A DNA stretch of 64,000 bases from Sporosarcina ureae (lineage in GTDB: Bacteria; Bacillota; Bacilli; Bacillales_A; Planococcaceae): NCBI RefSeq assembly GCF_002082015.1, contig NZ_CP015109.1:1491001-1555000 (forward strand), written 5' to 3'. Positions 32,229-42,700 of the stretch are shown one piece after another (the stretch's first letter is position 1; every line of letters starts with the position of its first letter). A program made the position numbers and the translations under genes. The notes under the pieces are model-generated. The model made no database searches and was not told where the DNA came from. It worked only from the letters and a program-made list of their open reading frames with translations.

Positions 32229-33551
32229 ATGCATGTGAGAAAGAAATTGAAACTAGGAACGATGATCCACGGTGTCGGTGAGAAAATATCAGATTGGCGA
32301 CATCCTGCTATACCATCGGACGCGAGTATAAGCTTTGAATTTTATAAACAACAAGCCCAAACGTCAGAACGCGGAAAATTTGATTTTGTTTTCATTGCTG
32401 ATGCTTTGTACATCAATGAAAAATCGAATCCACATTATCTGAATCGATTCGAACCACTCACGATACTTTCTGCATTGGCAGCAGTGACGTCGCACATTGG
32501 TTTAGTCGGCACATTATCGACGACCTATAGCGAACCTTTTTCAGCAGCAAGGCAATTTGCTTCACTTGATATGTTAAGCAACGGACGGGCAGGATGGAAT
32601 GCGGTGACGTCGGGGTTAGAAAAAGCGGCATTAAATTTTAGTAAGGAGGTTAAAGATCATCCAAGTCATGCCGCGCGTTACCGGATGGCAGCCGAGTTTG
32701 TGAAAATCATGAAAGGCTTATGGAATTCCTGGGAAGAGGATGCTTTTATACGCAATAAAGAGACTGGGCAATTTTTTGAGCCAACTAAACTACATACATT
32801 GAATTATGAAGGCGAATTCTTTTCTGTACAAGGACCACTGAATATCGGTCGTTCAGTACAAGGACAGCCGGTAATATTTCAGGCTGGCTCATCAAAAGCA
32901 GGCATTGCGTTTTCTGCACAAGAAGCGGATGCAGTTTTCGCGATTATGCCTGCTTTAGAAGAAGCGCAACGCTATTATAAAGATGTAAAAGAGCAAGCAA
33001 CTGCCCTAGGACGTAACCCTGACGACGTTATGGTTCTACAAGGGATCAGTCCGATTATTGGAAATACAGAAGAGGAAGCAGAACGGAAATTCGGTGAACT
33101 TGCCAGTTTGGTGACAATTGAGCAGGCTCTCGCTTTTTTAGGTCGACTTTTTGAACATCATGACTTTTCCCAATATCCATTGGATGCACCTTTTCCCGAT
33201 ATCGGAAGTATTGGGCAAAATAGTTTCAGGAGTGATACGGATCGTATTAAGATTGAAGCACGTATGCAAAGTTTAACCTTGCGCCAAGTAGCTTTAAGAG
33301 AAGCCACGCCCCGCACACCTTTTATGGGTACTGCGAAACAAGTCGCCTATTTGATCGAAGCTTGGTACGAACAGAATGGGGCTGATGGTTTTATGCTGAT
33401 TCCGAATTTACCAAGCGAATTAGAAGCATTTGTTGATGAAGTTGTTCCCATCCTTCAAAAACGTGGGATTTTTCGGACAGATTATGAAGGGACTACTTTG
33501 CGGGAGAATTTGGAGTTGCCTTACGTGGAGAACTACCATTCACTGAACTAG
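32229..33551 (+). CDS. Luciferase-like flavin monooxygenase (NtaA/DszA type)
   Basis: About 440 residues of the bacterial luciferase-like family, NtaA/SnaA/DszA branch, which uses FMNH2 from a separate reductase. Diagnostic features are KLGTMIHG near the start, FDFVFIADAL, LAAVTSHIGLVGTLSTTYSEPF, NGRAGWNAVTS and QAGSSKAGIAFSAQ. The frame begins at 32184, but the promoter places the transcript start there; GAGAGGAAG precedes an ATG at 32229 (GTG at 32235 also possible). It stands alone with its own promoter. Substrates in the branch range from nitrilotriacetate to organosulfur compounds; none can be assigned here. Confidence 0.88.
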   Translation: MHVRKKLKLGTMIHGVGEKISDWRHPAIPSDASISFEFYKQQAQTSERGKFDFVFIADALYINEKSNPHYLNRFEPLTILSALAAVTSHIGLVGTLSTTYSEPFSAARQFASLDMLSNGRAGWNAVTSGLEKAALNFSKEVKDHPSHAARYRMAAEFVKIMKGLWNSWEEDAFIRNKETGQFFEPTKLHTLNYEGEFFSVQGPLNIGRSVQGQPVIFQAGSSKAGIAFSAQEADAVFAIMPALEEAQRYYKDVKEQATALGRNPDDVMVLQGISPIIGNTEEEAERKFGELASLVTIEQALAFLGRLFEHHDFSQYPLDAPFPDIGSIGQNSFRSDTDRIKIEARMQSLTLRQVALREATPRTPFMGTAKQVAYLIEAWYEQNGADGFMLIPNLPSELEAFVDEVVPILQKRGIFRTDYEGTTLRENLELPYVENYHSLN

Positions 33552-33729
33552 ATAACTTTTTGCACTCGTTTGGTTGAAGCATAAAATATTATCGAACGTT
33601 CGGCTGAACAAAATCCAACCTAGCGAAATCCGAATAGAAGTTCTTCTACAACTTTAGTACTTTGCTTATTTTTTTACTGTATGATGATCTAATGAATAAT
33701 AAATTTGTTTTCCAAAGAGGAGGTTTTGC

Positions 33730-34467
33730 ATGAAAGTTGCTCTAATTACGTATTCCCATGAAATTCAGGACATAATTAAACATTCGCATCAATTGGATCC
33801 ATGCTTATCGGAAGCGGAAGTAACTGACTACATCAGCAAGTTGGCAAAAACTGATGTAATGGATAGGTATATTGATCAATACAGAAATAAAGTAACCAGT
33901 TCAGTCATTTACGAAGCAATTGCACAAGCTTTTAAATTCCGCTTAGAACGAGTTCCCGTGTTAACCAAAGAGAAAATTGGTACTTTTGAGATCACACCCT
34001 CAACGGATTTAGAAACTTGCAACAGTTTCCCTTCACAAATCATTCTAGATTTATATTTGGCACATCATCATCATCGCGTGACAGGTGACGAGATCCGTAC
34101 AATGATTAACCACTATTTCGGTATGAATCTGGTAGGAATTGACGGACTAGGAAAGACCAAGATTTCTTTGTATTCTAAAGGCCAGTGGCTAGTGAAAGAT
34201 GCAAATGATTTATTTGTTATTCATACTGGAACCAAAGATATCGACGTAAAAATATACGGCACAAACTACTTCAAGGAGCGAACGGGATTGAAAAACATAC
34301 CGACTGAATTACAACAATCTTTAGCCAACCTTGGCTACCGTCATAATCCACAAGAGGGGGTGTTTTACTTTTCAAATCCTTCAGGTTTTTCCGTGTCCGA
34401 TGCATTTAAAGGTAAAACAATAGATGCAGTCATTGAAGTCACAAATGCATTATACCAGTCTATCTGA
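33730..34467 (+). CDS. Uncharacterised 245-aa protein
   Basis: A 245-residue soluble protein I do not recognise. It has no signal peptide or membrane segment. Features are an N-terminal helical region (residues 1-75), a His-rich stretch (LAHHHHRVTGDEIR), a central GIDGLGKTKISLYSKGQWLV beta-rich part and KDIDVKIYGTNYFKERTG. The ATG follows an excellent AGAGGAGG site and the frame is full length, so the gene is real. It is a single gene between a luciferase-like monooxygenase and a convergent ThDP enzyme, ending at a strong bidirectional terminator. Confidence 0.75.
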   Translation: MKVALITYSHEIQDIIKHSHQLDPCLSEAEVTDYISKLAKTDVMDRYIDQYRNKVTSSVIYEAIAQAFKFRLERVPVLTKEKIGTFEITPSTDLETCNSFPSQIILDLYLAHHHHRVTGDEIRTMINHYFGMNLVGIDGLGKTKISLYSKGQWLVKDANDLFVIHTGTKDIDVKIYGTNYFKERTGLKNIPTELQQSLANLGYRHNPQEGVFYFSNPSGFSVSDAFKGKTIDAVIEVTNALYQSI

Positions 34468-34477
34468 CTATGAAAGG

Positions 34478-34518
34478 TAACCCGGAGAGGAGGCAAACAA
34501 GTAGCTCTCTCCGGGTTA
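34478..34518. terminator. Bidirectional terminator between convergent genes
   Basis: Perfect 12-bp arms TAACCCGGAGAG and CTCTCCGGGTTA around a 17-base loop, directly after the 245-aa gene and abutting the stop of the ThDP enzyme on the other strand. Confidence 0.75.
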
Positions 34519-34519
34519 T

Positions 34520-36157
34520 TCACTTTCCAAAAGAAGATAGAAACTTCACGCGATCTCCCATTGGGGGTATTGTATGGTCTATTAAAGAAACTTCGAGGAC
34601 TGACGGCCCCTCGACATTCATAAGCTCGTCTATTACTCCTTGAGTCAGATCTTCCAACGCTTCAATTCGTTTACTCGGTATGTTCATGACCGCAGCCATA
34701 GCTGCAATATTCACAGGTTCTTGCTCAAATGATGGGTGGGAGCGTTTATATTGCAATGAATGTCCATGATAGACCATTCCTAAGCGCGCATTATTCATGA
34801 CAACAAATAAAATCGGTAACTTATGTTCTTTCGCGGTAAGGATTTCCATACCGTGCATGAAGAAACTCCCATCTCCCGTAACGCAAACTACTGGACGTTC
34901 AGGTTCAGCAAGCTTCGATCCAATTGCAGAACCTATACCGCTCCCCATCGCTCCAAAGTGCACATTAATATCAAATGAATCGGACTCTACTACGTTCATA
35001 TCGTGAATGATATACGCCATGAACTCGCCTATATCTACGGTATATCTAGTATTGCGAGGTACGTATTTTTGCAGACGCATCAAGATATTTTTCGTATTGT
35101 ACTCTTCATGATCCTTCCTCTCTATTTCTCGCTTACTAACTGCTGAATTTTTCGTCGGCACGTGTAATTTTTTTAGTTGATCTAGCAATGCCGCCAAGCT
35201 TAAATCTATGTCTCCCAACACAGCAATATCTACTTCATATTTTCGATTAAAAACGGATGAATCGTAGTCTAATTGAATAGTGTACCGATTTTTAGTGAGA
35301 TTGGTGTTCCAATTATTCGTAGCTGTCTCGCCTAAGCTAGATCCTACCACTAGTAGAGCTTCACCATCTGTGCCATTGATGAGTGCAGAGGTTTCGTCAT
35401 GACCGGCAAAACCGAATACCCCAGCGAGGAGTGGATGATCGTCTGTAATATATCCTTTTGCTTGTGGTGTTGTAATGATCGGCCAACCAAGTGTTTCCGC
35501 CAACTCAAGTAACGGATCGACAGAGTGCCTGATACCTTGCCCTACGAAGATATATCCATTTCGTTTATTGGCAAGCTCTCTGGCAACTGACTGTATAGTG
35601 TTTTGATCTGGAACAATCGGCGTTCTTTTTGGCGATGTCGGTATTTCAGGAGCTTCAATTTGATTGATTTGGATATCTATCGGCATAGCGACATGGACAG
35701 GACCTGGCACACCAGAAATCGCTATTTCACATGCCTTTGCTACTTCGCCAAGCAAGTCTTTCGAATCCGTTACAGTTACACTATATTTCGTCACTGATCT
35801 AAAGAGTGGCTCCGCATTCAATTCTTGAGAAGCATTCAAACCGACAGTATCGACAGGAACTGCACCCGTCAAAAATAATACAGGGATATGTTCACGCATG
35901 GCATTGGCAGCACCAGTCAGGAGATTAGTACCACCAGGTCCACTGCATCCAATACAAACACTCATAGTAGCCGTATATTTGGCATATGCAACTGCCATGT
36001 AAGAAGCTGCGCCTTCATGCTTCGTCACAATCGGCATTAGTTCAGGTATTTCATACAACTCATCAAAAAATGCATTGACTGAGCCAGCCGGGATACCAAA
36101 AACGTGTTTTACGCCACTAGCTCTTAAATAATCCAATACTGTTCGAATAGCTTTCAT
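34520..36157 (-). CDS. Thiamine diphosphate-dependent enzyme (acetolactate synthase/benzoylformate decarboxylase-like)
   Basis: A 545-residue three-domain ThDP enzyme. The catalytic Glu is in VTKHEGAAS (about residue 48) and the ThDP/Mg motif is GDGSFFMHG ... VMNN. It resembles catabolic acetolactate synthase and benzoylformate decarboxylase families, but I cannot choose the reaction; residues near the active site such as HGHSLQYKR are not diagnostic to me. The ATG overlaps the stop of the upstream GGDEF/EAL gene (ATGA) with its ribosome binding site inside that gene, so its translation is coupled to a c-di-GMP protein, an uncommon pairing. A terminator follows at once. Confidence 0.87.
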   Translation of the reverse strand: MKAIRTVLDYLRASGVKHVFGIPAGSVNAFFDELYEIPELMPIVTKHEGAASYMAVAYAKYTATMSVCIGCSGPGGTNLLTGAANAMREHIPVLFLTGAVPVDTVGLNASQELNAEPLFRSVTKYSVTVTDSKDLLGEVAKACEIAISGVPGPVHVAMPIDIQINQIEAPEIPTSPKRTPIVPDQNTIQSVARELANKRNGYIFVGQGIRHSVDPLLELAETLGWPIITTPQAKGYITDDHPLLAGVFGFAGHDETSALINGTDGEALLVVGSSLGETATNNWNTNLTKNRYTIQLDYDSSVFNRKYEVDIAVLGDIDLSLAALLDQLKKLHVPTKNSAVSKREIERKDHEEYNTKNILMRLQKYVPRNTRYTVDIGEFMAYIIHDMNVVESDSFDINVHFGAMGSGIGSAIGSKLAEPERPVVCVTGDGSFFMHGMEILTAKEHKLPILFVVMNNARLGMVYHGHSLQYKRSHPSFEQEPVNIAAMAAVMNIPSKRIEALEDLTQGVIDELMNVEGPSVLEVSLIDHTIPPMGDRVKFLSSFGK

Positions 36158-38910
36158 AAAAACCCTCCTTTAGTAGCCAGATATGTGTTTTCGAATTCAT
36201 TCACTTTCAATGGCACATTAAAATAATAACCTTGCATAATGTAACATTCTCTCGCAGCTAAAAATTCGGCTTGTTCCAGCGTTTCGACACCTTCAGCAAC
36301 TAGGTCCAATCCTAGATTTTTTGCCAATGTAATAATTGTATTCGCGATGGCTGAATTGTCGTCAGTACTTTTCAATTCTTGAATAAAGGATTTATCAATT
36401 TTTAATGCATTGATTGGCAAGTTTTTTAAATAACCTAAAGAAGAATAGCCTGTACCAAAGTCATCAATGGACATTTTGATGCCAATTGCCTGTAATTCTT
36501 TCATCGTCTGGATAGTTAGTTCTGTGTTTTTAATAATTTGGTTTTCGGTAATTTCAAGACATAAGAGTTCCGGTGATACCCCTACTTCATCTAATATACC
36601 TTTAACCGTTTGGAATAAATTATTTTGTTCAAACTGACGAGCCGATAAATTTACGGATACTACAATCGGTGGATATCCTTTTTCTTTCCACTTCTTGATT
36701 TGGTTACACGCACTTCTGATCACCCATTCACCGATAGGTACGATCAAGCCCGTCTCCTCAGCCAACGGAATAAACCTATTTGGCGATATTAATCCTTCTG
36801 TTGAATGATTCCATCTCAATAAAGCTTCTGTTCCGATGATAGTACGTGAACTATAATCAATTTGAGGTTGAAAATAAAGTTCCAACTCCTCACGATCAAG
36901 CGCTCTATATAAAGCATTTTCAAACTGTACATTTTCAAATGTCCTGATATCCATCGCCAAATGATAAAATTGATAACTGCTGCCAGACACGGTTTTAGAC
37001 TGATACATCGCAATATCGGCATTTTTAATCAATAATTCTGCCGTCTGTCCATCTTGTGGAAATAAACTGATCCCGATACTGCTATGAACATGCATTTCAT
37101 GGCCTTTTAAATTGAACGGCCTGTTGAATTGGTCAACAATCTTTTCGGCCACCTCTATCACTTCTGCTTCGGATACAATACAAGGCAAGTAAATTATAAA
37201 TTCGTCCCCGCCTTGACGAGAAGCTGTAGCGCCTTCAGGGAGACATGCGCATATGCGTCTTGCTACATGTGCCAATAAAATATCACCATAGCTATGTCCT
37301 AATAAATCATTAACTGATTTGAATCGATCCAAGTCCATGAACAGTACAGCTGCTTTTTCTTCGAGAGTATGAGCCAAACTCAAGCCCTGTTCCATGCGAT
37401 CTTTTAATAGCACCCGGTTGGGTAAATTGGTCAAGCTATCATAATACGCATGGTATCTAATTTCCTTCTCCATTTTCTTTCTTTCAGAGATATCTTTAAA
37501 TGTAACGACATACCCAACGATCCTATCTCCTTCTTCAATGGATGATTTAACATATTCCACTGGAAAGCTAGACTGATCTTGTCTGAAAAATAGAACTTCA
37601 TCTTTTTTCGTATGGTTTTCATCATAAATAATACTGACGGGCATCCCTATTAACTCGTTCATCTTCTTATACCCTAGCATCATGGCGGCAGCAGGATTAC
37701 AAAATGTGATGATACCATGTAGATCCAACCCGAATATCCCTTCACCTGCTGAATGAAGAATCAGTTCTTTCTCTCTACTTATCCGCTGTAACTCTTTCAT
37801 CGCCGCTTCTAGTTCGTTGTTCTTAACCGTGATCTCTATAGTCCGCTGTTCTATAATCAACTCTTGTTTTTCCATATTCAATAAGTTCAATAAAGTGGAA
37901 GCTGTTGTATCAACAATAGATTGCGTCAGTTGCTGACTGGCCTGGGAGTAATTTGGATTTTTTTGTTGAAGATCTGCAATGACTATTAAACCCAATACTT
38001 TCCCCATGGAAACGATTGGAAGAATAAACATCGATTGAATACCAAAATACCGACATACCTTATGATTCACTCGATCATCTGCAAAGACATCAGGAATGAG
38101 TTCTGCTTTTCTAGTAGCGATCACTTCTTGGAACACTTTATCGTTTTCATCGTCAAACTTTATCTCGTCATGAGACTTCACCCACGCTTCTGCAGACCAA
38201 TCACTAGTACGATTAATGGTTGCAGGCTTAATCTTCATATGCACTGATGGATCGATTAAATGCACACCTATATTATTGTTTCCAAGCACTCTTTCTATAT
38301 ATAGAAAACATATATCCAGCGCCTCCTGCATGGTAGAACACATGGATAATTTCCGGGTGATATCTAACAGCAATTGCTTTTCCTGAATAAGTTCTTCTTT
38401 ATTTGTTAGCAGCTTGGCATTTTGAATAGCGACAGCAGCCATATTGACATAGGACTGAACTGTTTGAATCTCAAGCTCCGTTAAATTCATTGGTATTCCA
38501 TAATCAAACAAGAATACTAGTCCAAATAATTCCGTCTCTACAGTAATAGGTAAAACTAATAGAGATTTTATCTTAAATCCTTCAACTGCTCTTGGATCGG
38601 GTCGATGGTCTTTGGATGTATCCGGTATATATATCGTTCTTTTCGTTTCAATTACTTCTTTCGCCAGTAAATCGAAGTCGGTATCAATTACATGCATATC
38701 GAGTGTCATACCATTGATCACTTCAGGTTTTCCGACGAACCCCCTAAATGACCCATCTTGTTGTGGCAAATAAATTCCGACCGAATCACATCGGACAATC
38801 TCCTCTGATATAGCAGTGACCACGTGATTCAGTACTTCCCTTAACTCTAGCCTCGAATTTATTAACTTTGTTATATTTGCTAGACGAAGATATCTTGTTT
38901 GATCTTTCAC
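36154..38910 (-). CDS. GAF-GAF-PAS-GGDEF-EAL cyclic di-GMP signalling protein
   Basis: A 918-residue soluble protein. Two GAF domains (about 15-170 and 185-350) are followed by a short coiled linker, a PAS domain (about 385-490), GGDEF (about 495-655) and EAL (about 665-905). The GGDEF motif is intact (RQGGDEF), with no RxxD inhibitory site five residues before it. The EAL domain has [15 protein letters not shown] and VAEGVET, all expected of an active phosphodiesterase. It starts with GTG after GAGGAGG. No transmembrane segment, so it senses a cytoplasmic signal. It is cotranscribed and overlapping with the ThDP enzyme downstream. Confidence 0.93.
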   Translation of the reverse strand: MKDQTRYLRLANITKLINSRLELREVLNHVVTAISEEIVRCDSVGIYLPQQDGSFRGFVGKPEVINGMTLDMHVIDTDFDLLAKEVIETKRTIYIPDTSKDHRPDPRAVEGFKIKSLLVLPITVETELFGLVFLFDYGIPMNLTELEIQTVQSYVNMAAVAIQNAKLLTNKEELIQEKQLLLDITRKLSMCSTMQEALDICFLYIERVLGNNNIGVHLIDPSVHMKIKPATINRTSDWSAEAWVKSHDEIKFDDENDKVFQEVIATRKAELIPDVFADDRVNHKVCRYFGIQSMFILPIVSMGKVLGLIVIADLQQKNPNYSQASQQLTQSIVDTTASTLLNLLNMEKQELIIEQRTIEITVKNNELEAAMKELQRISREKELILHSAGEGIFGLDLHGIITFCNPAAAMMLGYKKMNELIGMPVSIIYDENHTKKDEVLFFRQDQSSFPVEYVKSSIEEGDRIVGYVVTFKDISERKKMEKEIRYHAYYDSLTNLPNRVLLKDRMEQGLSLAHTLEEKAAVLFMDLDRFKSVNDLLGHSYGDILLAHVARRICACLPEGATASRQGGDEFIIYLPCIVSEAEVIEVAEKIVDQFNRPFNLKGHEMHVHSSIGISLFPQDGQTAELLIKNADIAMYQSKTVSGSSYQFYHLAMDIRTFENVQFENALYRALDREELELYFQPQIDYSSRTIIGTEALLRWNHSTEGLISPNRFIPLAEETGLIVPIGEWVIRSACNQIKKWKEKGYPPIVVSVNLSARQFEQNNLFQTVKGILDEVGVSPELLCLEITENQIIKNTELTIQTMKELQAIGIKMSIDDFGTGYSSLGYLKNLPINALKIDKSFIQELKSTDDNSAIANTIITLAKNLGLDLVAEGVETLEQAEFLAARECYIMQGYYFNVPLKVNEFENTYLATKGGFL

Positions 38911-39267
38911 TATTCATACCTCCTCTTCCACTTAAGTATATTCCTTACTTATAGTGTAGTAGATACCTTCATCTGCATCGAGAAATAACATCTCACTCTA
39001 TTACTCGACTACATATTCCAAGTGGGCTTAAAATAGATGGAATCCAGTTATATTAAATATATAATGAACAGGAATATTTTGTATAAGCACAAAGTAGTGT
39101 TCACAACATACTCCTTTAGTTTACAAGTGGTTTCTAAAAAGATACACATTTATATGTTTAGCACTGAACAAGGATATTACTTCGCCTATAAAGTATTTGT
39201 GAAGAAGTTTCATCACAATGTTGTGGGGAAATGATAGACTAACTATGTCAAATATTCGAGGTGTAGT
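38911..39267. other. Intergenic region, nothing recognised
   Basis: 357 AT-rich bases between the GGDEF/EAL gene and the DUF421 pseudogene. A plus-strand frame at 39037-39234 has no ribosome binding site and no protein-like composition. The last 30 bases, including the ribosome binding site, are similar to the leader of the intact DUF421 copy at 47938. Confidence 0.4.
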
Positions 39268-39772
39268 ATGTTCTTTAATGGATGGGAAACTCTTCTCCGA
39301 ACGGTTGTAGTCGGTGTTTTAAGCTATATAGGATTGATTGTCATTTTACGTATATCAGGTAAGCGTACGCTTTCGAAGATGAATGCTCTCGACTTCGTTG
39401 TGACCGTTGCATGCGGGTCAATCTTAGCCACCATTTTATTAAGTAAAGACGTAGCTCTTTCAGAAGGCTTGACTGCTTTTATTGTTCTGATAGGTATGCA
39501 ATATCTAGTTGCCTGGTCATCTGTCCGATTCCGAGTTATTAGCAAACTAATTAAATCAGATCCAAAAAAATTGTTTTATGAAGGCTGTTTTTTGAAGGAA
39601 ACAATGGAATCAGAATGTATTTTGGAAGAAAAAATATTCCAAGCCGCACGTTCGTTCTCTCGATGAGGCGACGGCTGTTATACTAGCAACGGATGGCAGT
39701 ATTTCCGTCATTCAATCTAAAAGCAAAACCTCTCTTTCTACTCTCTCCAACCTTAAAAAAGATAGTAGGTAA
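39268..39772 (+). pseudogene. DUF421 (YetF-like) membrane protein gene, frameshifted
   Basis: The first 129 codons are about 85 percent identical to the intact DUF421 protein at 47938-48465. After GCACGTTCG the intact copy has 11 extra bases (agcggattagg) that are missing here, so the frame shifts and stops at 39666. Re-aligned, the remaining codons continue in the other frame to a TAA at 39770-39772 (SLDEATAVILATDG...). This is a pseudogene created by an 11-base deletion, with otherwise good preservation. DUF421 proteins are small inner-membrane proteins with an N-terminal helical part and a C-terminal soluble domain of unknown role. Confidence 0.85.
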
Positions 39773-40083
39773 GGAGCACCCGTTTAACGTTCATGATTAT
39801 TTTCACCGGTACTAACTATCAAATGAACTTCGATGATGTACACATTAATTGATTAGATAGTTATAAGAGGAACTTACTAAAAAGATGAGTTCTTCATCAA
39901 GAAGTAAAAAGCAGTTACCGTGCACATGAAAAAGCACTGTGGACTATGCTTTCATAAATATTAAAGTAGTGTCGTTTTTTGAATTCAGAGTTGAATGGAA
40001 AACGAGTACTTTGTATTAATCTCTACTTCAAATAAAATAAGGGCAGCGTTTTATGCAAACGCTCGCCCATTTTGTCATGCCTA
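39773..40083. other. Intergenic region with msrA terminator
   Basis: About 310 bases. The only feature I see is the minus-strand terminator at 40041-40068. Confidence 0.4.
40041..40068 (-). terminator. Terminator of msrA
   Basis: GGGC-a-GCGTTT, 5-base loop, AAACGC-tc-GCCC; on the minus strand followed by a T-rich stretch (TTATTTTATT). It lies 16 bases past the msrA stop. Confidence 0.65.
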
Positions 40084-40617
40084 TTATTTTCTCCAGTGCT
40101 TGGCGATGAATTCATCACGCCCTGAACGTGCACGGTTGTCCGTGTAATGTTCCTTTTCTTTTACGTAATAGTCTTGATGGTATTCTTCTGCCCGATAGAA
40201 AGTTTCTGCAGGGCGGATTGTTGTAACGATAGGCTTTGTGAAAATGCCACTTGCAGCTAGGTCAGCTTTCGATTTCTCGGCAATTTTCCGTTGCGCATCT
40301 GTGTAATAAAAAATAGCGGTTGTGTAAGATGAGCCGCGGTCGTGAAATTGACCTTCTGCGTCTGTCGGATCGATTTGTTGCCAGAAGACTTCGAGCAACT
40401 TCTCATATGGAAATAAGGCAGGATCAAAAGTAATTTCAACCACTTCAACATGACCGGATGTACCTTTTTTCACATCTTCATACGTCGGATTTTCAAGATG
40501 CCCGCCCATGTATCCTGACACGATATCTTGGACCCCAGACCATTCTTTAAACGGTTTCACCATGCACCAGAAGCATCCGCCTGCAAATGCCGCTTTTTCA
40601 AAATTCTTTTCAACCAT
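40084..40617 (-). CDS. msrA: Peptide methionine (S)-S-oxide reductase MsrA
   Basis: About 177 residues. MsrA repairs the S-epimer of methionine sulfoxide using the nucleophilic Cys of GGCFWCM. The C-terminal segment [12 protein letters not shown] is also diagnostic. The open frame extends to 40731, but AAAGGGG lies 8 bases before an ATG at 40617 ([11 protein letters not shown]), which gives the usual family length. The upstream extension is not protein-like. It is monocistronic; the S-box controlled transporter lies upstream on the same strand after a 320-base gap. Confidence 0.92.
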   Translation of the reverse strand: MVEKNFEKAAFAGGCFWCMVKPFKEWSGVQDIVSGYMGGHLENPTYEDVKKGTSGHVEVVEITFDPALFPYEKLLEVFWQQIDPTDAEGQFHDRGSSYTTAIFYYTDAQRKIAEKSKADLAASGIFTKPIVTTIRPAETFYRAEEYHQDYYVKEKEHYTDNRARSGRDEFIAKHWRK

Positions 40618-40940
40618 TGCTAACATCCCCTTTATATATATGCGGTTGTTCAAAATCACTCGCTTAGTAGACCGGTACCCAACCTCCTCCGAAATGAACA
40701 ATGCATCTCTTCTTTTGAAGGAAGTTGGCAACTATCCAAACAATTCTTTAACTTCTTATTGACTGGACATCTCTTGTACCATACTACCGTTTTTTCTCAC
40801 GTTTCATCTATTAATAACAACTATTACTTAGAATTAGCTTCATATCCTATCATCTAGATAAAAGACATATTATTTCTTAATTGATTGTGATCATTTCATC
40901 TATCTACAACTTTGTCAATCACCACCTAGCACAGACATTC
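40618..40940. other. Intergenic region, nothing recognised
   Basis: 323 AT-rich bases between msrA and the MFS gene. No clear terminator for the MFS gene and no further frame. Confidence 0.35.
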
Positions 40941-42191
40941 TCACGTGGTAACTAGCAAAGTTTCCTCCTGTACCTTTCCACTCTCTTCTTCCGGGATCTT
41001 AATGAATTTAACAATAATCGCACTTACTAAGTAGAGAGCACTAAAAATCCACACAACCCCTTCTGGTCCAACAAGCCCGATAAACGCTAAGGCAATCGCT
41101 GGCGCTACGAATGTCGAGAGACCCGCAGAAAAATTCAACACGGACATTGCTGCGCCTTTATCTTCGCCTGCAACAGATGGTACTAGTGCGCCAATCGGAA
41201 CGTAGCCTGCTACTAAACCGCCCCAAATGAATCCAACAATACTCGTCATCACAATGCTACCATTTGTAATGACCGGTATATAAAACAATAGTGGCGTGAA
41301 TATCGCACAACCGACTCCACCAAACCAAATGATTGTGTTTTTCCAACCAAATTTATCTCCAATGAAGCCGAAGACTAAATTAAAAATGATATTTCCTAAG
41401 AAAAATGTTCCCCACAACTGCAACCAAGCTGTTGTTTCAATACCATGTTGCGCCATATGCATTGGTAAGAACACCGGGAATCCATAAACACTTAAGCTAT
41501 TGATCACGCGAACAACCCCACCTGCGGCAACCCTCGGGTTCGACTTCAAAATAGTGATCCCTTTCAGTAATTCTTTGACTGCTTCTTTTTTATTCGCGAG
41601 TTTTTTCTTTTCAAACTTGTCTTTATTGATTACTAAAGCTAAAACAGCACCAAGACATACCCAGAAAATAGATGTCCACATCGTATTGATGTAACCGAGA
41701 TGTTGGATTGCAAAACTTGAATACCACGCGCCAAGCACCATCATTCCCGCACAAAAAACGAACCAGAACCAACCAACGGCTGAACTCAATTTACTTTGTG
41801 GTGTCTTATAAATAACCCATGTTAAAAAAGAATAAGCAAATAGCGGATAGCCAAAACCTTTTATGAAATAAGTCAAAAGCATAACCGGATAATTCATCGT
41901 TGAAAAACCATATGTAATAAACCCTGCTGTCCCGATAATATAGACGGCTAAGCCAATTGCCATTGTACGTTTAGGACCAAATACATCTACGCAGACACCC
42001 GAAAACCAAGAAGATAGTGCAATCGAGATTCCGTAAACTGTGAATATAGCAGCTGATTGTTGAATGGTTAATCCACTATCGATTAGGAAGGGACTTAACC
42101 ACCCCGCTTCAATCCCATCTCCCATCATGAACAACATAACACCGAAGAAACCCCATCCTAAGTTCTTTGTTATTCCTACTTTCTCCAACAT
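40941..42191 (-). CDS. MFS transporter of the polyol permease (RbtT/CsbX) type, S-box controlled
   Basis: About 416 residues with 12 predicted membrane segments, of the major facilitator superfamily. It resembles the ribitol/arabitol permease and CsbX group (LGWGFFGVMLFMMGDGIEAGWLSPFL, WVIYKTPQSKLSSAVGWFWF). The frame begins at 42206, but GGAGAG precedes an ATG at 42191, so either start is possible. A complete SAM-I riboswitch with terminator lies in its leader, so it is expressed when SAM is low. That points to import of a methionine-pathway compound, for example methionine, a methylthio-sugar such as methylthioribose, or another sulfur source; none is proven. msrA is downstream on the same strand. 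Confidence 0.88.
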   Translation of the reverse strand: MLEKVGITKNLGWGFFGVMLFMMGDGIEAGWLSPFLIDSGLTIQQSAAIFTVYGISIALSSWFSGVCVDVFGPKRTMAIGLAVYIIGTAGFITYGFSTMNYPVMLLTYFIKGFGYPLFAYSFLTWVIYKTPQSKLSSAVGWFWFVFCAGMMVLGAWYSSFAIQHLGYINTMWTSIFWVCLGAVLALVINKDKFEKKKLANKKEAVKELLKGITILKSNPRVAAGGVVRVINSLSVYGFPVFLPMHMAQHGIETTAWLQLWGTFFLGNIIFNLVFGFIGDKFGWKNTIIWFGGVGCAIFTPLLFYIPVITNGSIVMTSIVGFIWGGLVAGYVPIGALVPSVAGEDKGAAMSVLNFSAGLSTFVAPAIALAFIGLVGPEGVVWIFSALYLVSAIIVKFIKIPEEESGKVQEETLLVTT

Positions 42192-42240
42192 ATCCACACT
42201 CTCCATTCCTGCTTACGTATTTTATATTATTTTAATAAAA

Positions 42241-42406
42241 TAAAAAGACCTTCCTGTAAAAACAGAAAGAGTCTTTGGCAATCATCGCTCACGCAATATA
42301 AATATGCTTTGCTCTTTCTATCTCTCAAGCTACGCTTGCTGGATTTGGCACAATTATGTTGCCGAAGTTTCATAGGGCCAGTCCCTCAACTTCTCTCGAT
42401 AGAAAA
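42241..42406 (-). promoter_or_regulatory. SAM-I (S-box) riboswitch with transcription terminator
   Basis: Read on the minus strand the region has the S-box core GAGGGACTGGCCC, TGAAACTTCGGCAACA, TGTGCCAAATCCAGCAAG and a closing P1 helix TTTCTATC (42406-42399) with GATAGAAA (42321-42314). Downstream is a terminator hairpin (about 42278-42243) ending in TCTTTTTATTTT. The 3' P1 strand AGAAAGAG (42319-42312) can instead pair with CTCTTTCT of the terminator (42271-42264), giving the antiterminator. SAM binding would therefore stop transcription before the MFS gene. Confidence 0.92.
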
Positions 42407-42700
42407 TAATATAAAATTGATAGAATTTTATTAAAACTAAACCAATGAAATTACTGTACATAATAATTGATATAAAGTCAACAGGTTATCGGAACTTTCT
42501 AAATTTACAGTCCGTAATATGGTATACTACCAAATACAAACTACTTGTTTAAGTCGATTTACATTTCAACTCACGCTTTCTTTTACACTTAATAGAAGTT
42601 CTCTTTTTTAATAATTAATGGACTAGGAAGCTGCAGTCATGCTAGAACTTCAAAGTGAACTTGAAATGGTAAAATTATTTCGCTGGAAAGGATTTTTGTA
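42407..42700. other. Divergent promoter region of the MFS and YoaE-like genes
   Basis: AT-rich. A 20-codon frame (42639-42701) starting ATG after AGGA ends in TAATG, overlapping the YoaE-like start; it may be a coupled leader peptide. A TATACT at about 42532 is a possible -10 for the plus strand. Confidence 0.35.

Noticed and set aside
33593..33602. CGAACGTTCG palindrome as a LexA box
   Set aside because: The Bacillus LexA site needs four bases between CGAAC and GTTCG; here there are none.
39037..39234. 65-codon plus-strand ORF
   Set aside because: No ribosome binding site and a composition typical of AT-rich non-coding DNA.
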